Positions 42,427 through 51,198 are shown, numbered from the stretch's first letter. The stretch is DNA of 64,000 nt from Streptomyces sp. CG4 (GCF_041080655.1 NZ_CP163525.1:7006001-7070000), one strand, 5' to 3'. Numbers and translations are program-made. Notes: a model not told the origin generated them from the letters alone.

Positions 42427-43770
42427 GTGATCTCCCGAATCGATCTGCGCGGCGACGCCCTTCCCGAGGGCCCCGCCCTGCGCGACCTGCTGCCCCGAGC
42501 CGACTTCGACGTCTCGGCCGCCCTGGAGAAGGTGCGTCCGATCTGCGAGGCCGTGCATCATCGGGGCGACGCGGCGCTGATCGACTTCGCCGAGAAGTTC
42601 GACGGAGTACGGCTGGAATCCGTCCGTGTGCCGGCCCAGGCGCTCACCGACGCGCTGGCGGCCCTCGACCCGGCCGTGCGCGCCGCGCTGGAGGAGTCCA
42701 TCCGCCGCGCCCGCCTGGTCCACCGCGAGCAGCGCCGCGCCACGCACACCACCCAGGTGGTGCCCGGCGGCTCCGTGACCGAGAAGTGGGTGCCGGTCGA
42801 GCGCGTCGGGCTGTACGCGCCGGGCGGCCGCTCCGTCTACCCCTCGTCCGTGATCATGAACGCCGTACCGGCGCAGGAGGCCGGCGTCGAGTCGATCGCG
42901 CTCGCCAGCCCGCCGCAGGCCCCCGCTTTTGAAAATGATCCAGCCGGCGGGCTGCCGCACCCGACGATCCTCGCCGCGTGCGCGCTGCTCGGCGTGGACG
43001 AGGTCTACGCGGCGGGCGGCGCCACGGCCGTCGCGATGTTCGCGTACGGCACCGAGTCCTGCCCGCCCGCCACCATGGTCACCGGCCCGGGCAACATCTG
43101 GGTCGCGGCCGCCAAGCGCTTCTTCACCGGCAGGATCGGCATCGACGCCGAGGCCGGTCCGACCGAGATCGCGATCCTGGCCGACGACACCGCCGACCCG
43201 GTGCACGTCGCCTCGGACCTGATCAGCCAGGCCGAGCACGACCCGCTCGCGGCGGCCATTCTGGTCACCGACTCCGTCGAGCTGGCGGACGCGGTGGAGA
43301 AGGAGCTGGAGCCGCAGGTCGCGGCGACCAAGCACATCGAGGACCGGATCGTGCCCGCGCTGAAGGGCCGGCAGTCCGCGATCGTCCTCGTGGACGGCCT
43401 GGAGGAGGGCCTGCGGGTGGTCGACGCGTACGGCGCCGAGCACCTGGAGATCCAGACCGCCGACGCGGCCGCCGTGGCCGACCGGGTGCGCAACGCGGGC
43501 GCGATCTTCATCGGCCCCTGGGCCCCCGTGTCGCTCGGCGACTACGCGGCCGGGTCCAACCACGTCCTGCCCACCGGTGGCTGCGCCTGCCACTCCTCGG
43601 GCCTGTCCGTCCAGTCCTTCCTGCGCGGCATCCACATCGTGGACTACACGAAGGACGCGCTCGCCGACGTCGCCCACCACGTGGTGACGCTGGCGGAGGC
43701 GGAGGACCTGCCGGCGCACGGCGCCGCGATCAAGGCACGGTTCGGTTGGAAGGTACCCGAGAGCAAGTGA
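42427..43770 (+). CDS. hisD: Histidinol dehydrogenase
   Basis: Zinc enzyme that oxidises histidinol to histidine in two NAD-dependent steps. 447 residues. Visible motifs are ERVGLYAPGGRSVYPSSVIM, VTGPGNIWVAAAKR, DAEAGPTEIAILADDTADP, DLISQAEHDPLAA with zinc/catalytic residues, and GSNHVLPTGGCACHSSGLSV. The codons at 42925-42942 (GCT TTT GAA AAT GAT CCA) all end in A or T and encode AFENDP just before GGLPHPTILAA, looking like a small insertion. The stop overlaps the hisC GTG. Confidence 0.96.
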   Translation: MISRIDLRGDALPEGPALRDLLPRADFDVSAALEKVRPICEAVHHRGDAALIDFAEKFDGVRLESVRVPAQALTDALAALDPAVRAALEESIRRARLVHREQRRATHTTQVVPGGSVTEKWVPVERVGLYAPGGRSVYPSSVIMNAVPAQEAGVESIALASPPQAPAFENDPAGGLPHPTILAACALLGVDEVYAAGGATAVAMFAYGTESCPPATMVTGPGNIWVAAAKRFFTGRIGIDAEAGPTEIAILADDTADPVHVASDLISQAEHDPLAAAILVTDSVELADAVEKELEPQVAATKHIEDRIVPALKGRQSAIVLVDGLEEGLRVVDAYGAEHLEIQTADAAAVADRVRNAGAIFIGPWAPVSLGDYAAGSNHVLPTGGCACHSSGLSVQSFLRGIHIVDYTKDALADVAHHVVTLAEAEDLPAHGAAIKARFGWKVPESK

Positions 43771-44873
43771 CCCGCATCGACGATCTCCCCGTACGGGACG
43801 AGCTGCGTGGCAAGTCCCCTTACGGCGCGCCCCAGTTGGACGTCCCCGTACGGCTGAACACGAACGAGAACCCCTACCCGCTGCCCGAGCCGCTCGTGGA
43901 GCGGATCACGGAGCGGGTGCGGGAGGCCGCCCGCGACCTGAACCGCTACCCCGACCGGGACGCGGTCCAGCTCCGCACCGAGCTGGCCAAGTACCTCACG
44001 AAGACCGGCAGGTACCCCCTCGGCATCGAGAACGTATGGGCCGCCAACGGCTCCAACGAGGTCATCCAGCAGCTGCTGCAGACCTTCGGCGGGCCGGGCC
44101 GCACGGCGATCGGCTTCGAGCCGTCGTACTCGATGCACGCGCTCATCGCGCGCGGGACGGGCACCGGCTGGATCTCGGGCCCGCGGAACGAGGACTTCAC
44201 GATCGACCTCGCGGCGGCCGTCGAGGCGATCGCCGAGCACAAGCCCGACGTCGTCTTCGTCACCACCCCCAACAACCCCACGGGCAACGCGGTTCCGCCC
44301 GAGACGGTCCTCGCGCTGTACGAGGCGGCGCAGGCGGCCAAGCCGTCGATGGTGATCGTGGACGAGGCCTACATCGAGTTCAGCCACGGCGACTCGCTGC
44401 TGCCGCTGCTGGAAGGCCGGCCCCACCTGGTCGTCTCCCGCACGATGTCGAAGGCCTTCGGCGCGGCGGGCCTGCGCCTCGGCTATCTCGCCGCCGACCC
44501 GGCGGTCGTGGACGCCGTCCAGCTCGTGAGGCTGCCGTACCACCTGTCGGCGATCACCCAGGCCACCGCGCTGGCCGCCCTGGAGCACACCGACACGCTG
44601 CTGAAGTACGTCGAGCAGCTGAAGGCGGAGCGGGACCGGCTGGTCACCGAGCTGCGCGCGATCGGCTACGACGTCACCGAGTCCGACGCGAACTTCGTGC
44701 AGTTCGGCCGGTTCGCGGACTCCCACGAGGCCTGGCGGAAGATCCTCGACCGGGGCGTCCTGGTCCGGGACAACGGCGTACCGGGGTGGCTGCGGGTGTC
44801 CGCCGGCACCCCGCAGGAGAACGACGCGTTCCTCGACGCGGTCCGTGAAGTCAAGAAGGAGCTTGAGGCATGA
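43767..44873 (+). CDS. hisC: Histidinol-phosphate aminotransferase
   Basis: PLP enzyme that transaminates imidazole-acetol phosphate to histidinol phosphate. 368 residues, fold-type I. Substrate and PLP motifs seen are RLNTNENPYPLPEPL, AANGSNEVIQQLLQTFGGPG, TTPNNPTGN, VIVDEAYIEFS and the Schiff-base lysine in SRTMSKAFGAAGLRLGYL, then WLRVSAGTPQEN. GTG 43767 overlaps the hisD stop (GTGA), and its own stop overlaps hisB (ATGA), so translation of the three genes is probably coupled. Confidence 0.96.
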   Translation: MTRIDDLPVRDELRGKSPYGAPQLDVPVRLNTNENPYPLPEPLVERITERVREAARDLNRYPDRDAVQLRTELAKYLTKTGRYPLGIENVWAANGSNEVIQQLLQTFGGPGRTAIGFEPSYSMHALIARGTGTGWISGPRNEDFTIDLAAAVEAIAEHKPDVVFVTTPNNPTGNAVPPETVLALYEAAQAAKPSMVIVDEAYIEFSHGDSLLPLLEGRPHLVVSRTMSKAFGAAGLRLGYLAADPAVVDAVQLVRLPYHLSAITQATALAALEHTDTLLKYVEQLKAERDRLVTELRAIGYDVTESDANFVQFGRFADSHEAWRKILDRGVLVRDNGVPGWLRVSAGTPQENDAFLDAVREVKKELEA

Positions 44874-45463
44874 GCCGCGTTGGACGCATAGAGCGCATCA
44901 CGAAGGAGACCTCGGTCCTCGTCGAGATCGATCTCGACGGCACCGGCAGAACCGACATCGCCACCGGCGTCGGCTTCTACGACCACATGCTCGACCAGCT
45001 CGGCCGGCACGGTCTGTTCGACCTGACCGTGAAGACCGACGGCGATCTGCACATCGACTCCCACCACACCATCGAGGACACCGCCCTCGCGCTCGGCGCC
45101 GCCTTCAAGCAGGCGCTCGGCGACAAGGTGGGAATTTATCGATTCGGCAACTGCACGGTCCCGCTGGACGAGTCCCTCGCCCAGGTCACCGTCGACCTGT
45201 CCGGCCGCCCCTACCTCGTGCACACCGAGCCCGAGAACATGGCGCCGATGATCGGCGAGTACGACACCACGATGACCCGGCACATCCTGGAGTCCTTCGT
45301 CGCCCAGGCGCAGATCGCGCTGCACGTGCACGTGCCGTACGGGCGCAACGCGCACCACATCGTGGAGTGCCAGTTCAAGGCGCTGGCCCGGGCGCTGCGC
45401 TACGCCTCCGAGCGTGACCCGCGCGCGGCCGGCATCCTCCCCTCCACGAAGGGCGCGCTGTAA
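44870..45463 (+). CDS. hisB: Imidazoleglycerol-phosphate dehydratase
   Basis: Mn-dependent dehydratase making imidazole-acetol phosphate. 197 residues, the single-domain form without the phosphatase of E. coli HisB. The two His-rich metal motifs are HIDSHHTIEDTALALG and RNAHHIVECQFKALARAL, and GVGFYDHMLDQLGRHG lies near the N-terminus. Starts at ATG 44870 in an ATGA overlap. A 54-residue membrane protein gene follows after three bases. Confidence 0.97.
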   Translation: MSRVGRIERITKETSVLVEIDLDGTGRTDIATGVGFYDHMLDQLGRHGLFDLTVKTDGDLHIDSHHTIEDTALALGAAFKQALGDKVGIYRFGNCTVPLDESLAQVTVDLSGRPYLVHTEPENMAPMIGEYDTTMTRHILESFVAQAQIALHVHVPYGRNAHHIVECQFKALARALRYASERDPRAAGILPSTKGAL

Positions 45464-45466
45464 CCC

Positions 45467-45631
45467 ATGACCGGTCTGTCCACGATCCTGATCGTCGTCG
45501 GCCTCTTCCTGGTCGGCGGCATCATCTCCTTCGTCAAGCAGAAGATGCCCACGAGCCTCATCGTGCTGCTCTCCATCGGCGCGGCCATGTGCCTCGTCGC
45601 GGGCGTCCTGCGGCTGGGGGTGTGGAATTGA
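45467..45631 (+). CDS. 54-residue double-membrane-helix protein inside the his operon
   Basis: A complete 54-residue frame, ATG 45467 to TGA 45631, between hisB and hisH. Two hydrophobic helices (about 4-21 and 31-50) are joined by a basic loop, SFVKQKMPTS, which predicts a hairpin in the membrane with both ends outside. It starts three bases after hisB and overlaps the start of hisH by ten bases, so it is embedded in the operon. Third positions are almost all G or C, as in real genes here. Function unknown. Confidence 0.75.
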   Translation: MTGLSTILIVVGLFLVGGIISFVKQKMPTSLIVLLSIGAAMCLVAGVLRLGVWN

Positions 45632-46272
45632 GCGCTTCCCCGAAGAAGGTCGTCGTCTTCGACTACGGCTTCGGCAACGTCCGCTCCGCCGAACGCGCCC
45701 TCGCGCGCGTGGGCGCCGATGTCGAGATCACCCGTGACTTCGACAAGGCCATGAACGCCGACGGACTGCTGGTGCCGGGCGTCGGCGCGTTCGCCGCCTG
45801 CATGCAGGGCCTGCGCGCCGCGCGCGGTGACTGGGTGATCGACCGCCGGCTGTCCGGCGGACGGCCCGTGATGGGTATCTGCGTCGGCATGCAGATCCTG
45901 TTCGCGCGCGGCATCGAGCACGGCGTGGAGGCCGAGGGCCTGGACGAGTGGCCCGGCACCGTCGAGCCGCTGCAGGCCGCGGTCGTGCCCCACATGGGCT
46001 GGAACACCGTCGACGCCCCCGCCGACTCGGAGCTGTTCGCCGGCCTCGACGCCGGCGCCCGCTTCTACTTCGTGCACTCCTACGCCGTCCACGACTGGCA
46101 CCTGGAGACCAACAACCCGGTGATCGCGCCCCCCAAGGTGACCTGGTCGACGCACGGCAAGCCGTTCGTGGCCGCCGTGGAGAACGGCGCCCTGTGGGCC
46201 ACCCAGTTCCACCCCGAGAAGTCCGGCGACGCCGGCGCCCAGCTCCTCACCAACTGGATCGGAACCCTGTAG
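45622..46272 (+). CDS. hisH: Imidazole glycerol phosphate synthase, glutaminase subunit HisH
   Basis: Class I amidotransferase that feeds ammonia from glutamine to HisF. 216 residues. Motifs: FDYGFGNVRSAERAL, the oxyanion strand PGVGAFAACMQGL, the catalytic Cys in GICVGMQILF, and the His/Glu pair in TQFHPEKSGDAG. GTG 45622 gives MELSASPKK; TTG 45628, overlapping the small gene's stop, is an alternative. The start overlaps the 54-residue gene. Works with HisF encoded three genes downstream. Confidence 0.95.
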   Translation: MELSASPKKVVVFDYGFGNVRSAERALARVGADVEITRDFDKAMNADGLLVPGVGAFAACMQGLRAARGDWVIDRRLSGGRPVMGICVGMQILFARGIEHGVEAEGLDEWPGTVEPLQAAVVPHMGWNTVDAPADSELFAGLDAGARFYFVHSYAVHDWHLETNNPVIAPPKVTWSTHGKPFVAAVENGALWATQFHPEKSGDAGAQLLTNWIGTL

Positions 46273-46275
46273 ACC

Positions 46276-47001
46276 ATGGCCAAGCTCGAACTCCTCCCCG
46301 CCGTCGACGTCCGCGACGGCCAGGCCGTCCGCCTCGTGCACGGCGAGTCCGGGACCGAGACCTCCTACGGCTCCCCGCTGGAGGCCGCGCTCGCCTGGCA
46401 GCGGTCCGGCGCCGAGTGGCTGCACCTGGTCGACCTGGACGCGGCCTTCGGCACCGGCGACAACCGCGAGCTGATCGCCGAGGTGGCGAGGGCGATGGAC
46501 ATCAAGGTGGAGCTGTCCGGCGGCATCCGCGACGACGCCTCGCTGGCGGCCGCCCTGGCCACCGGCTGCACCCGCGTCAACCTCGGCACCGCCGCCCTGG
46601 AGACCCCCGAGTGGGTCGCCAGGGTCATCGCCGAGCACGGCGACAAGATCGCGGTCGGCCTGGACGTGCGCGGCACCACCCTGCGCGGCCGCGGCTGGAC
46701 CCGCGACGGCGGCGACCTCTACGAGACGCTGGAGCGCCTCGACAAGGAGGGCTGCGCCCGCTACGTCGTCACCGACATCGCCAAGGACGGCACGCTGCAG
46801 GGCCCGAACCTTCAGCTGCTGAGGGACGTCTGCGCGGCGACGGACCGCCCGGTCGTGGCCTCCGGCGGCGTGTCGTCCCTGGACGACCTCCGCGCCATCG
46901 CCGAGCTGGTACCCCTCGGTGTCGAGGGATCCATCGTCGGGAAGGCCCTGTACGCGAAGGCGTTCACCCTGGAAGAGGCCTTGGAGGCTGTGTCGTCATG
47001 A
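46276..47001 (+). CDS. priA: PriA, bifunctional HisA/TrpF isomerase
   Basis: Beta/alpha barrel of 241 residues that isomerises ProFAR in histidine synthesis and, in actinobacteria, also phosphoribosylanthranilate in tryptophan synthesis. Key segments are PAVDVRDGQAVRLVHGE with the first catalytic Asp, VELSGGIRDDASL, GLDVRGTTLRGRGWTRDGGD with the PriA-type loop, VTDIAKDGTLQGPN with the second catalytic Asp, and ASGGVSSLDDL. No trpF is found beside trpE, trpC, trpB or trpA here, consistent with dual function. The stop overlaps the ridA ATG. Confidence 0.95.
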   Translation: MAKLELLPAVDVRDGQAVRLVHGESGTETSYGSPLEAALAWQRSGAEWLHLVDLDAAFGTGDNRELIAEVARAMDIKVELSGGIRDDASLAAALATGCTRVNLGTAALETPEWVARVIAEHGDKIAVGLDVRGTTLRGRGWTRDGGDLYETLERLDKEGCARYVVTDIAKDGTLQGPNLQLLRDVCAATDRPVVASGGVSSLDDLRAIAELVPLGVEGSIVGKALYAKAFTLEEALEAVSS

Positions 47002-47393
47002 CGTCCGGAGCCGTGCGGCGCGTGCAGAGCGGAAGCCCCTGGGAAGAGAGTTTCGGCTTCGCACGGGCCGTCGCGGCGGGGGACCGGGTGTCCGTCGGGG
47101 GCACCACGTCCTTCAAGGGCACGGTGCTGTACGGCGAGGGCGACCCGTACGAGCAGACCAAGGTCGCCTTCGGCAACGCCCTGGAAGCGCTGAAGGAGTT
47201 CGGGCTCGGCATCGAGTCCGTGATCCGTACGCGTATGTATCTGAGCCATGTGCGCGACGTCGACGAGGCAGGACGGGCCCACAAGGAGCTGTTCGACTCC
47301 GTGCGCCCCTGTACGACCCTGCTGGTGGTCGAGGGCTTCGTCGATCCGCGCATCCTGGTCGAAGTAGAGCTTGAAGCATTCAGAGGAGCCTGA
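46998..47393 (+). CDS. RidA-family (YjgF/UK114) protein
   Basis: 131-residue chorismate-mutase-like fold. RidA proteins hydrolyse reactive enamines/imines such as 2-aminoacrylate that damage PLP enzymes. Motifs are VSVGGTTSFKG, VAFGNALEALKEFG and SVRPCTTLLVVEGFVDPRIL; the Arg before Pro-Cys is the likely match to the catalytic Arg of RidA, though this subgroup differs around it. ATG 46998 overlaps the priA stop, and TTGGAGG upstream gives a ribosome-binding site. Sits between priA and hisF. Confidence 0.85.
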   Translation: MTSGAVRRVQSGSPWEESFGFARAVAAGDRVSVGGTTSFKGTVLYGEGDPYEQTKVAFGNALEALKEFGLGIESVIRTRMYLSHVRDVDEAGRAHKELFDSVRPCTTLLVVEGFVDPRILVEVELEAFRGA

Positions 47394-47399
47394 ACAGTC

Positions 47400-48155
47400 A
47401 TGACCCTGGCGGTCCGAGTCATCCCCTGCCTGGACGTGGACAACGGCCGGGTCGTCAAGGGCGTCAACTTCCAGAACCTGCGCGACGCGGGCGACCCCGT
47501 CGAGATGGCGAAGGTGTACGACGCCGAGGGCGCCGACGAGCTGACGTTCCTGGACATCACCGCGTCCTCGGGCAACCGGGAGACGACGTACGACGTGGTG
47601 CGCCGCACCGCGGAGCAGGTGTTCATCCCGCTGACGGTCGGCGGCGGCGTCCGTACGGCCGAGGACGTGGACAAGCTGCTGCGGGCGGGCGCGGACAAGG
47701 TGGGCGTGAACACGGCCGCGATCGCCCGCCCCGACCTGATCCGTGAGATCGCCGAGCGCTTCGGCCGCCAGGTGCTGGTCCTGTCGGTCGACGCCCGCCG
47801 CACAGAGTCGGGCTCCTTCGAGGTCACCACGCACGGCGGCCGCAAGGGCACCGGCATCGACGCGGTGGAGTGGGCGCACCGGGCCGCCGAGCTGGGCGCC
47901 GGCGAGATCCTGCTGAACTCCATGGACGCCGACGGCACCAAGGACGGCTACGACCTGGAGATGATCGCCGCCGTCCGGGGGCACGTCACCGTCCCGGTCA
48001 TCGCCTCGGGCGGCGCCGGCAAGCTGGCCGACTTCCCCCCGGCCGTCGCGGCGGGCGCGGACGCGGTGCTGGCCGCGTCGGTGTTCCACTTCGGGGATCT
48101 GCGGATCGGCGAGGTGAAGCAGACGCTGCGGGAGGCGGGACACCCCGTCCGCTAG
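47400..48155 (+). CDS. hisF: Imidazole glycerol phosphate synthase, cyclase subunit HisF
   Basis: Barrel enzyme that uses ammonia from HisH to close the imidazole ring, giving IGP and AICAR. 251 residues. The two catalytic aspartates are in RVIPCLDVDNGRVVKG (Asp11-like) and LVLSVDARRTESG (Asp130-like). LTVGGGVRTAEDV and ASGGAGKLADF bind the two phosphates. GAGGAG lies just upstream of the ATG. Last gene of the operon, followed by a hairpin. Confidence 0.97.
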   Translation: MTLAVRVIPCLDVDNGRVVKGVNFQNLRDAGDPVEMAKVYDAEGADELTFLDITASSGNRETTYDVVRRTAEQVFIPLTVGGGVRTAEDVDKLLRAGADKVGVNTAAIARPDLIREIAERFGRQVLVLSVDARRTESGSFEVTTHGGRKGTGIDAVEWAHRAAELGAGEILLNSMDADGTKDGYDLEMIAAVRGHVTVPVIASGGAGKLADFPPAVAAGADAVLAASVFHFGDLRIGEVKQTLREAGHPVR

Positions 48156-48165
48156 CGCGTACACC

Positions 48166-48191
48166 GGCCCCGGCGGGCTGCCGCCGGGGCC
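48166..48191 (+). terminator. Hairpin after hisF
   Basis: Perfect 11-base stem GGCCCCGGCGG (48166-48176) with CCGCCGGGGCC (48181-48191), four-base loop, ten bases past the hisF stop. Confidence 0.85.
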
Positions 48192-48202
48192 TCTTCACCG
48201 CC

Positions 48203-48267
48203 AGATGCGAAAGAGAAGTTGCGCAAAATCTGTTGTGCAATTTTCCTTTCGCATCTAGGGTCGAGCC
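48203..48267 (+). promoter_or_regulatory. Promoter with palindromic operator before the ArsR-type gene
   Basis: TTGTGC (48233-48238) and TAGGGT (48256-48261) are separated by exactly 17 bases, and the ATG follows six bases later, so the mRNA should be leaderless. Outer arms AGATGCGAAAG (48203-48213) and CTTTCGCATCT (48246-48256) are perfect 11-base inverted repeats. Inside lie TTGCGCAA (48219-48226) and TTGTGCAA (48233-48240). The operator covers both promoter boxes, as expected for autorepression. Confidence 0.75.
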
Positions 48268-48858
48268 ATGTCGGAAAAGGAGAGGGACCGCCGGATCACG
48301 GACGTGGGCACGCTGAAGGCCCTCGCGCATCCGCTGCGGGCGCAGCTGTACCGGGCCCTGACCATCGCTCGTACCGCGACCGCGTCGCAGCTCGCCGAGC
48401 AGGTGGACGAGGCCGTCTCACTGGTCAGCTACCACCTGCGCAAACTGGCCGAGCACGGGCTGATCGAGGAGGCGGAGCCGCAGAGCGGGGACGGCCGGGA
48501 GCGCTGGTGGCAGCCGGCCTCCGACGGCGTGAGCATCCGCGACGAGGACTTCCGGGACGCCCCGGAGAAGGCGGCCGCGCACACCGCCGCCAGCAGGCTG
48601 TTCTTCGAGCAGCGAGCCGACCTGTACCGGCGCTTCCTCGACGAGCGGGCCCACTGGGGCGCGCAGTGGAACGACGCCGCGGAGTCCTCCGAGGCGGTGC
48701 TGCGGCTGACGGCGGGTGAACTGGCCCAGCTGAACAAGGAGTTGCTCGCTCTCGTCCGCAGGTACGACGAGCGGGGCCGGGCCGCCGAGACCGCCGGCGA
48801 CACCGAGGGCCGCGAGAACGTCGCGGTGCACACGTACGGCTTCCCGTTCCGGACCTGA
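48268..48858 (+). CDS. ArsR-type winged-helix regulator
   Basis: 196 residues. The N-terminal winged helix begins LKALAHPLRAQLYRALT, with the recognition helix in VSLVSYHLRKLAEHGLIEEA, typical of the ArsR/HTH_20 group. The remainder is a helical sensor domain with no Cys motif for metals, so the inducer is probably organic. It sits 11 bases before an MFS exporter gene and behind a palindromic operator; it most likely represses both genes. Confidence 0.88.
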   Translation: MSEKERDRRITDVGTLKALAHPLRAQLYRALTIARTATASQLAEQVDEAVSLVSYHLRKLAEHGLIEEAEPQSGDGRERWWQPASDGVSIRDEDFRDAPEKAAAHTAASRLFFEQRADLYRRFLDERAHWGAQWNDAAESSEAVLRLTAGELAQLNKELLALVRRYDERGRAAETAGDTEGRENVAVHTYGFPFRT

Positions 48859-48869
48859 GAGGACCCCCC

Positions 48870-50108
48870 GTGACCGCCACGCTGACCACGCCGCCGGCCA
48901 CCGTCCCCGCCCACCGCGACCCCGACGTCCGGCGCTGGCTCGCCGCCTACACCTCCTCGATGCTGGGCGACAACGTCTACTACATCGCCCTGTCCTGGGC
49001 TGCCGTCCGGTCCGGGACCCCGGCGCAGGTCGGGCTCGTGATGTCGGCGAGTGCGCTGCCCCGGGCCGTGCTGATGCTGGGCGGGGGAGTCGTCGCCGAC
49101 CGGTTCGGGCCGCGCCGGGTCGTCATCGGCAGCGACGCCGTACGCTGCGCGGCCGTTCTCGCGGTGGCCGCCCTGCTGTTCCTCACCAGCCCCGGGCTGG
49201 TGCCGCTCGCCCTGCTGGCGTTGGTCTTCGGCGCGGTCGACGCCGTCTTCGTGCCCGCCGTGGGCGCTCTGCCGGCCCGTCTCACCGGGAAGGACCAGCT
49301 CGGCCGGGTCCAGGGCATGCGGGGTCTCGCCATCCGCTTCGCCGCCGTCGCGGGCGCCCCGCTCGGCGGGCTCGGGGTGGCGACGGGCGGAGCGTGTGCC
49401 GCGTTCGCCCTCGCGGGGCTGCTCATCGCCGTCTCCGTGCCGCTGCTGCTCTCCGTACGGGTCCGGGACCTGCCGAAGGAGCCCGGGGCGGCGGCGGGCA
49501 CCGCGTGGAGCGACCTCCGCGCCGGCCTGCGCCACATCCGCCGCCATCGCGTCCTCGCCCCGCTGATGCTGGCCATCGCCCTAGGTGACCTCGGCTTCGT
49601 CGGTCCGCTCAACGTCGGTCTGACCCTGCTGTCCGACCGGCGCGGCTGGGGCGCCTCCGGCATGGGCTGGGTGCTCGCCGGGTTCGGTGTGGGAGCGGGA
49701 GCCGCCTCGCTGCTGCTGGCCGTCCGGGGGCGGCTGGCCCGCGCCGGACTCGTCGCCGGGTGGACGATCATCGTGGGCTCGGTGGCCGTCGGTGCCCTCG
49801 CCTACGCCCCCACGCTCGTCGCCGCCGTCGGCACGGCCGTGCTCGTCGGCCTGCTCACCGGGCTCAGCGGGGCGATGTGCGGCGCGCTGCTGCAGACCCT
49901 GACCGGCCCCGCCTACCTCGGCCGGGTCACCGCCGTCTCCAGCCTGATCAGCCTCGGCCTCACCCCGCTGAGCATGCCGTTCGCGGCCGCCGCCATCGGG
50001 GCCTGGGGGCTCGCGCCGGTCTACGTCGTCAGCGCCGCCGTCTGCGGCCTCGGCGGGGTCGTCGCCCTCGCCGTACCGGCACTGCGCCGTGCGGAACTTC
50101 CCGGCTGA
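48870..50108 (+). CDS. MFS transporter, drug-exporter type
   Basis: 412 residues with about 12 hydrophobic helices. The first-loop motif GGGVVADRFGPRRVVIGSD follows helix two, as in MFS antiporters with 12 helices; LTGKDQLGRVQGMRGLAIR lies before helix five. GTG 48870 has GAGAGGA six bases upstream. It follows the ArsR-type regulator by 11 bases and is probably derepressed with it. The substrate is unknown. Confidence 0.88.
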   Translation: MTATLTTPPATVPAHRDPDVRRWLAAYTSSMLGDNVYYIALSWAAVRSGTPAQVGLVMSASALPRAVLMLGGGVVADRFGPRRVVIGSDAVRCAAVLAVAALLFLTSPGLVPLALLALVFGAVDAVFVPAVGALPARLTGKDQLGRVQGMRGLAIRFAAVAGAPLGGLGVATGGACAAFALAGLLIAVSVPLLLSVRVRDLPKEPGAAAGTAWSDLRAGLRHIRRHRVLAPLMLAIALGDLGFVGPLNVGLTLLSDRRGWGASGMGWVLAGFGVGAGAASLLLAVRGRLARAGLVAGWTIIVGSVAVGALAYAPTLVAAVGTAVLVGLLTGLSGAMCGALLQTLTGPAYLGRVTAVSSLISLGLTPLSMPFAAAAIGAWGLAPVYVVSAAVCGLGGVVALAVPALRRAELPG

Positions 50109-50129
50109 CCGCGCCCCGCACCCGCGGCC

Positions 50130-50528
<399 letters not shown>

Positions 50529-50562
50529 GGCACGGCCCCTCTCGGACGCTCGACCGCTGGGA

Positions 50563-51198
50563 TCAGATCCCCAGCTGTTTGGAGTCGTGCAGCTTGCTGA
50601 TCGCGTCCGCCTCGCCGTCCACCTCCACCGCGGCCGCGTCCTGTCGGCCGAACGCGAACATCAGCAGCTCCGACGGCTCGCCGGTCACCGTCACCACCGG
50701 TGCGCCCCGGTGCGCCACCGCCGTCTGCCCGTCCGGACGGCGCAGCACCAGACCCGTCGGCACCCCCCGGGCCACCAGCCGCGCGGTGCGCTCCAGCCGG
50801 GACCACAGGGCGTCCTGGAAGACCGGGTCCAGCTCGCGCGGGCTCCAGTCCGGCTGGGCCCGGCGGACGTCCTCGGTGTGGACGTAGAACTCGACGACGT
50901 TGGCCGCCTCGTCGACCTGCTTGAGCTGGAACGGCGAGAAGCGCGGCGGGCCGGTACGGATCAGCTGGATCAGCTCCTCGTACGGCTTCGCGGTGTACTC
51001 GGCCATCACCTTCTCCAGGCGCGGCACGAGCTGCTTGATCAGCGTGCCGCCGGCCGCGTCCGGACGGCGCTCGCGCACGATCACATGCGCGGCCAGGTCC
51101 CGGGTCCGCCAGCCCTCGCAGAGGGTCTCGGCATCCGGACCGACGGTTTCCAAGAGGTCGGCGAGCAGCAGCCGTTCACGCTGGGCGAAGGTCGACAT
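50563..51198 (-). CDS. TIGR03085-type metal-binding protein (DinB/MDMPI-like)
   Basis: 211 residues. The N-terminal four-helix bundle resembles mycothiol-dependent maleylpyruvate isomerase and DinB: LLETVGPDAETLCEGWRTRD, with metal-ligand His in AAHVIVRERR and VVEFYVHTEDVRRAQPDW. A smaller C-terminal domain (about 125-205) follows. The group is called TIGR03085 in actinobacteria and is of unknown function; a mycothiol-dependent reaction is a guess. Divergent from hisI over 83 bases. Confidence 0.8.
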   Translation of the reverse strand: MSTFAQRERLLLADLLETVGPDAETLCEGWRTRDLAAHVIVRERRPDAAGGTLIKQLVPRLEKVMAEYTAKPYEELIQLIRTGPPRFSPFQLKQVDEAANVVEFYVHTEDVRRAQPDWSPRELDPVFQDALWSRLERTARLVARGVPTGLVLRRPDGQTAVAHRGAPVVTVTGEPSELLMFAFGRQDAAAVEVDGEADAISKLHDSKQLGI

